Origin: Stramenopiles sp. TOSAG23-3 | Lineage: Eukaryota; Sar | Length of the DNA: 20,093 nucleotides | Assembly (NCBI GenBank): GCA_900128585.1 | Contig: LT642383.1 | Coordinates: 1 to 20,093 of the forward strand | Direction of reading: 5' to 3' | Shown here: in pieces, positions 9,328-17,275 of the stretch | Numbering within the stretch: position 1 is the first letter of the stretch | Layout of the letters: every line of letters begins with the position of its first letter | The notes under the pieces: model-generated | What the model saw: the letters and a program-made list of their open reading frames with translations, nothing else | Database searches by the model: none | What the model was told of the DNA's origin: nothing | Position numbers and translations under genes: made by a program

Positions 9328-9673
9328 GACCGTGAAGCAGCAGCATGGCGTGTTTTCAAACATCTGGTCTTGAACTTTCATTCAGATGACATATTGTGTA
9401 GGTTACGAAAATTAAAGTCACACCATTTTACAACAAAATGCATTAAGATATATCATATTCAGTAACATTTTAATGAAAAACAAAAAATTGCCTGTTGTTA
9501 ATTTAAAGTAATTTTAAACAAGAAAATTGGCTGTTATTTAAGTAATTATAAATTTAGCTTCGTCGTACCCTAATCCTAACTTGGTTCTGTAATTTCATCT
9601 CATTGATGATTGAAATAATTTTTTAATTAATCAAAATATTTTGCCAGTAAAGTAAATGTGAGATTTAAAACTC
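9328..9673. repeat. Convergent 3' spacer with repeat copies
   Basis: This spacer lies between the stop of the PDZ gene and the stop of the oxygenase-like gene. A diverged copy of the repeat lies at about 9484-9509 and a full copy at 9516-9564, whose core at 9523-9545 reads AAAATTGGCTGTTATTTAAG and continues to TTTAGCTTCGTC. The full copy matches the inverse of 17086-17132 except for a 2-nt insertion. The 15-mer TAATCCTAACTTGGT at 9571-9585 recurs at 17162-17176. No gene is visible. Confidence 0.7.
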
Positions 9674-10831
9674 TTATATCTTACTTACATTCGGCCGGAC
9701 ACTTGGGGCGTCAAACTCGAACTGAAGTGTGGTGGCTTGCCTAAGCTTCTTGCCCAACACTACTTCGCTGGGACCTGTATCTTGAGATCCACCAGACCCC
9801 CCGCTTGCTCCGATCACAGGAACAGGAACGGTGATGGAGTATTTTTCACTGCTATGAGTAAAGTCCCATCTCATTATTTTGTTCTTCTTCCCAGGATCTA
9901 CTTTCATTGCATATTTTGACATGTCCGTGGCCAGGGCCAAGTTCACCAGCGGTTTTCGCGACGTAGAAGACGTTTCCAAAGACAGTCCTTCACAAGATAA
10001 CTTTTGTTTAAACGATTGTGCTATTGGGTGGGCATCTCGCGGCAAATGGTTCAACCATATATTGACAAGCAAAGACACACGTTTCTTATTAGTGTTAGAA
10101 GCTTCCTTTGATGCGCCATTTTTCAAGTGTATCATTTCTGGAACGGCCGCATGCAAAAATCTCCCGTCAAAAACAATATGCTTGCCATGCTCTGGCCAGC
10201 TTAAAAGAGCTTTGTCCCCGCATGGGCCCGAAACGTCTTCGTGGTACATTGGGGGCGCCACTTTTTGCAAAATTAGCGTCGGCGCTGCTTCTACCTCCCC
10301 CAAGTAAGTGACCGTGGCAAGGTGAGGAAAAATGCTGACACCGTGTTCTTCCATTCCATAATCTTTGTCCCAGTGAAATCCAACCCCACCGTCCTCTGCA
10401 TCCACCACCAACGACCACCACTCCGCACCACTGCGTTTAGGGTCATAGGTCATATTTTCTGTATGACAACGAAAAATATCCAATACCAACCTCTCTATGT
10501 TCGTGGTTGGCAGAGAGTTTGCTGGCACAAAGAAGGTTTCGCCATCACTATAGTCAGCACTTTCGTTCACTTCTCTGGCGGTGAAAGATACTTTGCAATC
10601 TTCGATCAAGGCTGATATGCTTGTTTTACTCCACTGTGATTCTGATTGAAAGATGCTATTGTAGCACTGAAAATTGTAATTAATTTCACCATATGCTCCG
10701 GCTATCCTACCATGTTGGTCCAAAGCCAACGCTGGCGCCTCTTCGGAAGACTCCGAAGAAGATGTGTCGCTCCCCGAAGAAGAACCCGAAAGGTTCGTTT
10801 TATTCACTTCCTCTTCTCGCCTACGTTTCAT
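9674..10831 (-). CDS. 2-oxoglutarate/Fe(II)-dependent oxygenase-like protein
   Basis: The protein has 385 residues, ATG 10831 to TAA 9676-9674. Residues 11-32 are Ser/Glu-rich and probably disordered, after a basic MKRRREEE start that could act in nuclear localisation. The core fits a jelly-roll Fe(II)/2-oxoglutarate oxygenase: GFHWDKD supplies a metal-binding His153-x-Asp155, FDGRFLHAAVP supplies the distal His227, and Arg251 in NKKRVSLLVNIWLNHLP is placed to bind 2-oxoglutarate. Hydrophobic strands lie between them (FPHLATVTYLGE, PTLILQ). Such enzymes hydroxylate or demethylate protein, nucleic acid or small-molecule substrates; the substrate here cannot be told. The tail after about residue 300 is poor in recognisable motifs and contains a Gly/Ser run (GASGGSGGS). 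The last codons contain a consensus splice-donor sequence, so the true C-terminus could differ. Fold assignment is fairly sure, subfamily is not. Confidence 0.82.
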   Translation of the reverse strand: MKRRREEEVNKTNLSGSSSGSDTSSSESSEEAPALALDQHGRIAGAYGEINYNFQCYNSIFQSESQWSKTSISALIEDCKVSFTAREVNESADYSDGETFFVPANSLPTTNIERLVLDIFRCHTENMTYDPKRSGAEWWSLVVDAEDGGVGFHWDKDYGMEEHGVSIFPHLATVTYLGEVEAAPTLILQKVAPPMYHEDVSGPCGDKALLSWPEHGKHIVFDGRFLHAAVPEMIHLKNGASKEASNTNKKRVSLLVNIWLNHLPRDAHPIAQSFKQKLSCEGLSLETSSTSRKPLVNLALATDMSKYAMKVDPGKKNKIMRWDFTHSSEKYSITVPVPVIGASGGSGGSQDTGPSEVVLGKKLRQATTLQFEFDAPSVRPNVSKI

Positions 10832-11400
10832 CTTTACGATTTTGCAGCATACGAATGCATAAAGATAAACTTATAAAATGTTAATTCCTCTCAAGAACAT
10901 TTTCTTCTCACTATATTTCTCGAGTTGATTCCATAGACTATGGTTTATCTCTCAGTCGTCACTAACGGAGGTATGAGGTACGACGGACTGAGTGGTGGAG
11001 TCGTCGAGAAACGAGAAACTCAGCAGAAGCGAAAAGGGGGTGTTATGGCTAGGGTTATTTTAAATTAAAATCGTCTCCTTTTGTGTTTGGCATTGCAGTT
11101 GGTCTGCAGACGTGTTGTGTTTTCTTTTAATACAGTAGTCGTCAGTTCTAATAATATTTTACAGGTAAATACTACTTGGTGGGCCAACAGTAATTGTATC
11201 CAAAAAAAACCACCACCATCCCGTCACGGGGTATTAATACAACGGAGGAGTTGAATAAGAATGTTATTGTCACTGTTCTGCACGATAAGATACAAAGGAT
11301 ATAACAACTTCCCCCAAGGCCACTGAAAATTCACAACCAATAATTACTTTGAAAACACCACAAATAGTTGCAGTGGAAGCAAAGGTGACACCGCCTTAAC
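10832..11400. promoter_or_regulatory. Divergent 5' spacer with palindrome and hairpin
   Basis: This spacer holds the 5' ends of the oxygenase-like gene (leftward) and the channel gene (rightward). It contains an odd palindrome CCATAG-A-CTATGG at 10931-10943, an imperfect hairpin with arms CTCAGTC (10951-10957) and GACTGAG (about 10986-10992), and a purine-rich stretch on the plus strand at about 10967-11041. The 13-mer CTTTTGTGTTTGG at 11078-11090 also precedes the PDZ gene. TTGCAG, CTGCAG and TTTACAG|GTAAAT sequences at about 11093-11170 could be splice sites of a 5' UTR intron, but this is unsupported. No tRNA or other RNA gene could be made out. Confidence 0.5.
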
Positions 11401-14400
11401 ATGGAGAAGCAAATTCACGATAATGTGCAACGACTCCAGCTCGCTCTGGAGAACGCGGACGCTTTGCAGGAAAGAATAACCTCCTCCCCCGTATCCAAAC
11501 GACCAAAACGGGCGAGACAAACCACTACATTTACCGTTACCGACGAACTGCACGGTGATGTCAGGTTCAAAGTTTTTCTTGAGCTATATTTTGCAGTTAA
11601 AAACTCCCAGACCGACCAAGAGGCAAAAGCCGAGTGCAGATTTCTCATTGAGAGGGCGGAGAGAAACAATGAGGAAATTTACAACCCCGTACTCTTTAGA
11701 GAAAGCTACAACAAGTTTGAATATCCATTGCACATGGTATGTTCAAAGGGTTTTTTAGAAACCCTGAAATCATGTTTCGTGCCTAAAATGAAGAAATCAA
11801 GTGATTGCAAGAACCCACCGTGGCAAGGCTTGATCAAGCTGGTCGACGAACACGGACAGGGCCCTCTCTTTTATTTATTCGGCCGGGAAAACGACGACAA
11901 CGACGAGTTTTTCATGGAAAGGAGATGTGAAATGATGAACGAACTGATTTCCTGCGGTGCTGCGTTGAGTTCCAAGAATAAGAAAGGAAAAAATATTTTT
12001 CACTATCTTTCTGAGCGTGGCAAACACAACCAAATCGAGAATATAATCAGAAGCGTTGCCGGGCGTTTCACGTTACTAAAGAAAGGCAGAAAGTCGATCA
12101 GGCAACAAGAAAAAGAGAGTTTGGTTGACCGAATCAAGGCAGTAGGAAATTTAATTCACTGCGATGGGATTGTAGACAAAAACGGGAATATGGTCGGAAA
12201 AGATGGGAAAGAGAAGCCTGGCATATGGAAAGGATTTGGTACTGATTGTCAGATCTACTTTTTCAGGAGCGACGCTGGGGATGAGTGCAAGCGCCCTTGG
12301 CGGGCGTGGAAATGCAATATTTTGTGCTCCAGCAACAATGTGGCAGTAATAGGGGGGACTCAGCGAGTCCTAAACGTAATAGGGGGGACTCAGCGAGTCC
12401 TAAGCGGAACGGGGCAAGGGAAACGCGTCAGCAAACGCTTTAGTCTTAAGCACGGCATGACTTTAGCATCAAAACTACTAGGACCAAATAATAATAATCT
12501 GTTAGAGTTCGAATTTATCAATGCAGACAGTGATGAAACGATTGACCCAAAAAAAAACATACAATTGCTGTTTAAGAATCGGTACCGTGAAAAGATTAAG
12601 GAAGAACTAGTGGATAAGGGGGCATCGGTTCAGCACTTTCTCAAAGTATTGAAACTTCGGGATATCATAGTTTTGTATTATGAGTGCCAGCGCACGAGAC
12701 TATTCGATTTTCACAAGTACATGAAAACAAAGGAGAACTTGAAAACAAATGACTTTTTCCTTTTTCACTCTTTTAGAATATATGTTGCACACGTTGAAAT
12801 GGCGTACAGGATGCAGCAGAGAGACGGTAAGAAAAATGTAATTACCGGGGTACTTGCGGATATCATATTTCACAACGTTCTAGGTGCTAAACATGATCAC
12901 AACCATGAAAGCTTTTTCTCCACCTCCCTTTTGTTGGAGGCTAAAAACTCTGCTTCCGACGCGAGCGAGAGCCTCGTGAAGAAGGACATCACTGGGTACT
13001 ATACGGTGCGCGAACTCCGAAAAATAAATGAAAAAACAAAATTGGTAGTTGAATATCTCAAGCAACATTTTCATCAAAACGGAGACAGACTTCGGACCAC
13101 ACAGACAAGGCTTGATAACGTAATGTTGGAGCTTACCTTGTCGGATATCAATGAGGAGATACGCGATTTAATTCTTGACAAAAATATCATGCACAATTTT
13201 CGTTTGTTTGCGACCAAGCACTTTGTCCGGGGACCTCACGTTGCCGAAACTATGGTGCGTGACAGGGAAGAGAACACAAATACCTTTCATGTGAATGCAG
13301 TCTTCGGCAAGTACGAATCATACGGCGTTATGTGCCCGATCATGCGTCAGTCGGAAAAAAATGACACGAGAAAATCATTGCAAGATACCGCGTCTTACTT
13401 TGTCACGGAAATTATTGCATCAGCCCTCGATGCAAACTGCGACATGTCTGTGATAGACTGTGTGAGAGATTTGATGGGGGGCGATAAGGATATAGACAGA
13501 GCAATTCGAATGGGACACAGGGGAAGTGGACAATGCTCAATCATTGAGCTACTCCGCAAGTGCCCTATTGTGGAGCAGCAGAATCGGATAGTTCAACCGG
13601 CTCTCCACAAAGTTTTTGTGGAGTTGCTGAAAGCAGCGTGCAAGTATCCCGACGAGACGGTTGCCACCAAAACAATCTCACTTCTGCTTGAGAAGAAGCT
13701 TGATATGAAGCAAATTGAAAATGAGCAGGGCTTCTTTCCTTTAGCATATTCTCTTCAAGGCCATGAAAGGTACATGAAGCTGGCTGCTGTTTTAGTAATT
13801 GGTGGGGCTACTGTGAAGATCGAGACGTTGGAGTCTTTGTTTTCTGAATACAAGAAAAATAGGTTTTACATTTCGCAAAACAAGAAAACATTGGAGCAGG
13901 AAATAGAAAATTTGAAGTGTTTGCTGCACACCATTTTGCTCTACGGTGCTATGCATGGGACGCTAGCAGAGGACGTTTTGATATACATGGTGGACCAAGT
14001 AGCAACACTCAATGACGTTGCGTTTGATATCAATTACCGTGACAAGACGGGAGGGTCAGCAATGCACTACGCTGCAATGTACGGGCATGACCATGTACTT
14101 GATTTGTTGATTCGAAACCGAGCGTCTGTGAAGTACGGTGTGGTAAAAGACAGCAAATGCCACAGAACTGTAATGTCTAAACACAAACATTTTCTTGGCT
14201 ATTCTCCTCTTGGTTTGGCTGTTCAGAACGGACACTTGTCTTGCGTAAAGGTACTCTTGGATTCGGGGGCAGACCCATTTGACGGTGGAAAATTATCGTT
14301 CCATAATGAGGACCCCACGAATCCTGTTTGGTTGGCCTTGGGCTGTAACGTCGAAATTCGTACGTACGGCAGTGTCTTGTGGGCCGACGACAAGAAGTCT

Positions 14401-16986
14401 AAATGTCAGGATTGCGACAAACCATTTAATTTAGTGACTAGAAGGAGGCACCATTGTCGCTTTTGCGGGAGATTACTCTGCCACGAGTGCAGCTCAAAAC
14501 AAATTTTTGGCATTCGAGCATGTAAAAATTGTGACATAAATTACAACAATGTTTTAGACACCAGGGAGTATTATTGGAAGGCCCACCGATCGTTATTCAC
14601 CCGCATGCATGTCACGAACGGGCACAGTCAGAGTACGTATCGATCTCCACTCTTACACGGACAGCACAATATTGAAGAGGATGTTTACAGCGGCATGCAC
14701 TCTAACATTTTGCTGCTGATTGACATGGCATGCAAGCGTGAACTCTACGATCCATTCGAGGTCGCGCTAGAGCAAAACTCAATGTCTCCAGTACCCCGAA
14801 GAGAACAGTTTTGGTTCGAAGGAAAAGAAGTGCTGAGAAAAATCAATAATACGGAATTTGCAACGTACGGATCTATGCGCCAAAGACAAGCGTCGGTTCT
14901 CAGGCACTGGCTTTCATTTACAAAAATCAGGGAAAAGAGAGAAGAAATTATAGCAAATAAAAACGCGAAAAAAAAGCGAAGAGAGTCGGAGATTGTCCAT
15001 AAACTTATTCGTCGGCACAGCAGCTATAGCAAAGACACAGCCCGCAAAGTAGAAGTAGCAACCATGCTGAAAAAGGCAAAGACTGATAAAGCCGAGCGTT
15101 TAAAAGGTATAAACAGACTGTTTCGAACTAATCCAAAGGTTTCTGAAATGCGCAAGAAATATGGCTTTGATTCGTTTTACAATTATTCGATGCACACACT
15201 GCTATTTTTTTTACTAGGATTTTGCTCCTTTCAATACTTTTCGAATTTAAATCGGTCAAGCAATACAATGCCCAAGTTAGTAGACCGCAAACTTTCCGGC
15301 TGTGCAAGTTTTGCAGCGGTCAATCTAAGGAAGCCAGAAACATTCTTCGACTGGCTTCAGTTAGGCCTTTTTAATGGAACCTTGTCGCCGCTAATGCAAT
15401 CTTCGTTTTACTTGGTGGGCCCCGTTTCAGTGATGCAAAATCGAAAATACGTCCAGCAGGGCTATGCCCCCAACGGCCATCTTTCCGAGCGTATGGCGAT
15501 GAACTCAAAGTCTTTCCCTGACTTGTTTCGCACGAACGTGAACAAAAAACCTTGGGGGAAGAAAGGACAAGAAGTAGAGCCGCCGTTTGTACCTAGCTTG
15601 AACGAGTACGGGCGCGACTATCACAGGGCATGGTTATCCGTTTCCGAGGCTAAAAATGACATTCAGTTCTTGAAAAACAATTCTTATATTGACAAGTACA
15701 CGGCACAGCTAATCGTTAACTTTGTTGTCTATTCTAACGATTTGCAAATTTATACAAGAGCACGGATAATATTCCATGAAAGTCTCCCTAGCCTCACCGA
15801 AAACCGGGTCTTCTACGACAGTTTTTCGACCGATGTATTTTTTGCGAAAGACTTTACATTCTTGGCTATATGGGTCATCTTTGTTGTTTACGTATGCTTT
15901 GAAACATACGGCACTCTTGCACGCTTTTACAAGAAAGTGCGGATTGTGAAGCAGACAACTGACAATGCCATGAAACTTTACATTGCCCAAGAGCCAAACA
16001 AAGACCCCCAAAAAGAAAAGAAGGAAAATTGCTTCGAAAAGTATTACCGGTACTCGAAAGATTTTAATTTGTTTGGCATGCCAATCCTTCACGACGTTTA
16101 CTTGGCAACGTGCTTGGTCAATCTGATATACTTCCTGTTTATCAAAGAGTCTTTGGGTGGTCGGCTTCGGGATAGCATAGTCCCTTTTGAGCCTGAATCT
16201 ATACATCCCCACCATATATCGGTTAAGGATAGGGCAACATTTTATGCTATCACTTATGAATTGATCGAATCGACGAAGATGTCTCACATGTTTGTGGTTT
16301 TGTTTATTGCTGTGTTTACCATTGTGTGGATGGACGAGCTCAAGAGTCACCCAAGGTATGGGAAATTTGTGATTGCCATTGGCAAAACAATAAGCTCATC
16401 AAAAGTGAAAACTTTTATGCTACTTTGGATCATGCTGATTACCATGTTTTCGTTAATGTTCTTGAGTTCCGAGCATAATTTAGATTGGTATCAGCCATTA
16501 ATTGGCCTCGTCAAACTATTCACGTTTGCTGTTGTAGAGCCTGAAGCTTCGGACTACCGTGGTGGAGACATTACTCTTCTGATATTGTACTTGGTCTTCA
16601 TGATTCTTATTTCTCTCTTTTTCGCCAACCTTTTGATCGCAATTTTGACAGACCTGTGGGATATTGCTATGAAGGAAGACTTATGGGACGATCATATAGA
16701 TACAAAATTGCAAGAAGACGCCCAAGAAATCCTGGCCGGCCGATCTCCTGCGCGAACGTACATCATGAAGCTGTTTTATCGAGCACGTTATACTGATGCA
16801 TTTGCCCAAGAGGAATACAACACTGAAAAAAATACGAAACATTATGGAAAAAACAGTAGGTGCTTTTCTACAAAAATTATTGTTAATATTTTCTTTGGCA
16901 GCATATCGATTTCGCTGTTGTGTATGGTGTGGTTTGTACTTGCCGAGGTATTTCAGTACGAATGGAGCCATGAAGACTCTTGGTGA
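11401..16986 (+). CDS. Ankyrin-FYVE polycystin-type (TRPP-like) cation channel
   Basis: The protein has 1861 residues from ATG 11401 (AAC before, G after). The N-terminal 870 residues are mostly unrecognised, with ankyrin-like pieces near 108-120 and 148-200. Two clearer ankyrin repeats lie at about 879-911 and 931-965 (GGSAMHYAAMYGHDHVLDLL; GYSPLGLAVQNGHLSCVKVL). A FYVE zinc finger spans 994-1044: W994, RRRHHC at 1014-1019, and eight Cys (1002, 1005, 1019, 1022, 1027, 1030, 1041, 1044). FYVE domains bind phosphatidylinositol 3-phosphate on endosomes. A basic helical linker precedes TM1 (about 1265-1283). A large extracytosolic loop (about 1285-1480) has polycystin signatures: FFDWLQLGLFNGTL, FYLVGPVSVMQN and YIDKYTAQLIVNFVVYSNDL. 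TM2-TM6 lie at about 1485-1505, 1563-1582, 1628-1645, 1670-1690 and 1724-1750, with a pore loop near 1695-1715. An extra hydrophobic segment lies at 1826-1850. The role is probably cation conduction across an endolysosomal or ciliary membrane. An AATAAA overlaps the stop codon. Confidence 0.9.
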   Translation: MEKQIHDNVQRLQLALENADALQERITSSPVSKRPKRARQTTTFTVTDELHGDVRFKVFLELYFAVKNSQTDQEAKAECRFLIERAERNNEEIYNPVLFRESYNKFEYPLHMVCSKGFLETLKSCFVPKMKKSSDCKNPPWQGLIKLVDEHGQGPLFYLFGRENDDNDEFFMERRCEMMNELISCGAALSSKNKKGKNIFHYLSERGKHNQIENIIRSVAGRFTLLKKGRKSIRQQEKESLVDRIKAVGNLIHCDGIVDKNGNMVGKDGKEKPGIWKGFGTDCQIYFFRSDAGDECKRPWRAWKCNILCSSNNVAVIGGTQRVLNVIGGTQRVLSGTGQGKRVSKRFSLKHGMTLASKLLGPNNNNLLEFEFINADSDETIDPKKNIQLLFKNRYREKIKEELVDKGASVQHFLKVLKLRDIIVLYYECQRTRLFDFHKYMKTKENLKTNDFFLFHSFRIYVAHVEMAYRMQQRDGKKNVITGVLADIIFHNVLGAKHDHNHESFFSTSLLLEAKNSASDASESLVKKDITGYYTVRELRKINEKTKLVVEYLKQHFHQNGDRLRTTQTRLDNVMLELTLSDINEEIRDLILDKNIMHNFRLFATKHFVRGPHVAETMVRDREENTNTFHVNAVFGKYESYGVMCPIMRQSEKNDTRKSLQDTASYFVTEIIASALDANCDMSVIDCVRDLMGGDKDIDRAIRMGHRGSGQCSIIELLRKCPIVEQQNRIVQPALHKVFVELLKAACKYPDETVATKTISLLLEKKLDMKQIENEQGFFPLAYSLQGHERYMKLAAVLVIGGATVKIETLESLFSEYKKNRFYISQNKKTLEQEIENLKCLLHTILLYGAMHGTLAEDVLIYMVDQVATLNDVAFDINYRDKTGGSAMHYAAMYGHDHVLDLLIRNRASVKYGVVKDSKCHRTVMSKHKHFLGYSPLGLAVQNGHLSCVKVLLDSGADPFDGGKLSFHNEDPTNPVWLALGCNVEIRTYGSVLWADDKKSKCQDCDKPFNLVTRRRHHCRFCGRLLCHECSSKQIFGIRACKNCDINYNNVLDTREYYWKAHRSLFTRMHVTNGHSQSTYRSPLLHGQHNIEEDVYSGMHSNILLLIDMACKRELYDPFEVALEQNSMSPVPRREQFWFEGKEVLRKINNTEFATYGSMRQRQASVLRHWLSFTKIREKREEIIANKNAKKKRRESEIVHKLIRRHSSYSKDTARKVEVATMLKKAKTDKAERLKGINRLFRTNPKVSEMRKKYGFDSFYNYSMHTLLFFLLGFCSFQYFSNLNRSSNTMPKLVDRKLSGCASFAAVNLRKPETFFDWLQLGLFNGTLSPLMQSSFYLVGPVSVMQNRKYVQQGYAPNGHLSERMAMNSKSFPDLFRTNVNKKPWGKKGQEVEPPFVPSLNEYGRDYHRAWLSVSEAKNDIQFLKNNSYIDKYTAQLIVNFVVYSNDLQIYTRARIIFHESLPSLTENRVFYDSFSTDVFFAKDFTFLAIWVIFVVYVCFETYGTLARFYKKVRIVKQTTDNAMKLYIAQEPNKDPQKEKKENCFEKYYRYSKDFNLFGMPILHDVYLATCLVNLIYFLFIKESLGGRLRDSIVPFEPESIHPHHISVKDRATFYAITYELIESTKMSHMFVVLFIAVFTIVWMDELKSHPRYGKFVIAIGKTISSSKVKTFMLLWIMLITMFSLMFLSSEHNLDWYQPLIGLVKLFTFAVVEPEASDYRGGDITLLILYLVFMILISLFFANLLIAILTDLWDIAMKEDLWDDHIDTKLQEDAQEILAGRSPARTYIMKLFYRARYTDAFAQEEYNTEKNTKHYGKNSRCFSTKIIVNIFFGSISISLLCMVWFVLAEVFQYEWSHEDSW
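12346..12403 (+). repeat. In-frame 30-nt tandem duplication with hairpin units
   Basis: Two 28-nt copies (12346-12373 and 12376-12403) are identical and repeat with a 30-nt period, so the channel protein reads VIGGTQRVL twice (residues about 316-334). Each copy contains a perfect hairpin, GGACTC-AGC-GAGTCC. The exact nucleotide identity suggests a recent duplication or one held by gene conversion. Confidence 0.9.
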
Positions 16987-17275
16987 ATAAATACATTTTA
17001 GTGTGGGAGGGAGGGACTGAGGTGAGGGACTGACATGTTCTTCAAAAGAAAATGTTCAATATCTATATTAAAATAATAACAGCATGACGAAGCTAAATTT
17101 AATTACTTAAATAACAGCCAATTTTCTTGTTTTAATAATAACAGCCATTATTTCGTTTTTATAATCCTAACTTGGTACGGGTACCTTTGTACTTATTATA
17201 GTAATTCTTAATTCTTTAAATACATATGAATAGTGAGTGACTCTTATTTAATAGCTCTCGTATTATAAGAAGAAA
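16987..17275. repeat. Convergent 3' spacer with inverted repeat copy
   Basis: This spacer lies between the stops of the channel and deubiquitinase genes. Positions 17086-17132 are a minus-strand copy of the repeat unit at 9516-9564, and a second partial copy (AACAGCCATTATTTCG) follows at about 17139-17154. The 15-mer TAATCCTAACTTGGT at 17162-17176 is in plus orientation, unlike the neighbouring core copy. A G-rich stretch (GTGGGAGGGAGGGACTGAGG) lies at 17002-17021. No gene is visible. Confidence 0.7.

Noticed and set aside
10950-11000. Hairpin as a tRNA or small RNA gene
   Set aside because: I could not fold a cloverleaf or find matching A and B boxes; the stem is imperfect and short.
15709-16350. 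Minus-strand frame of 213 codons
   Set aside because: It is antisense to membrane segments of the polycystin-type channel and has no motif of its own.
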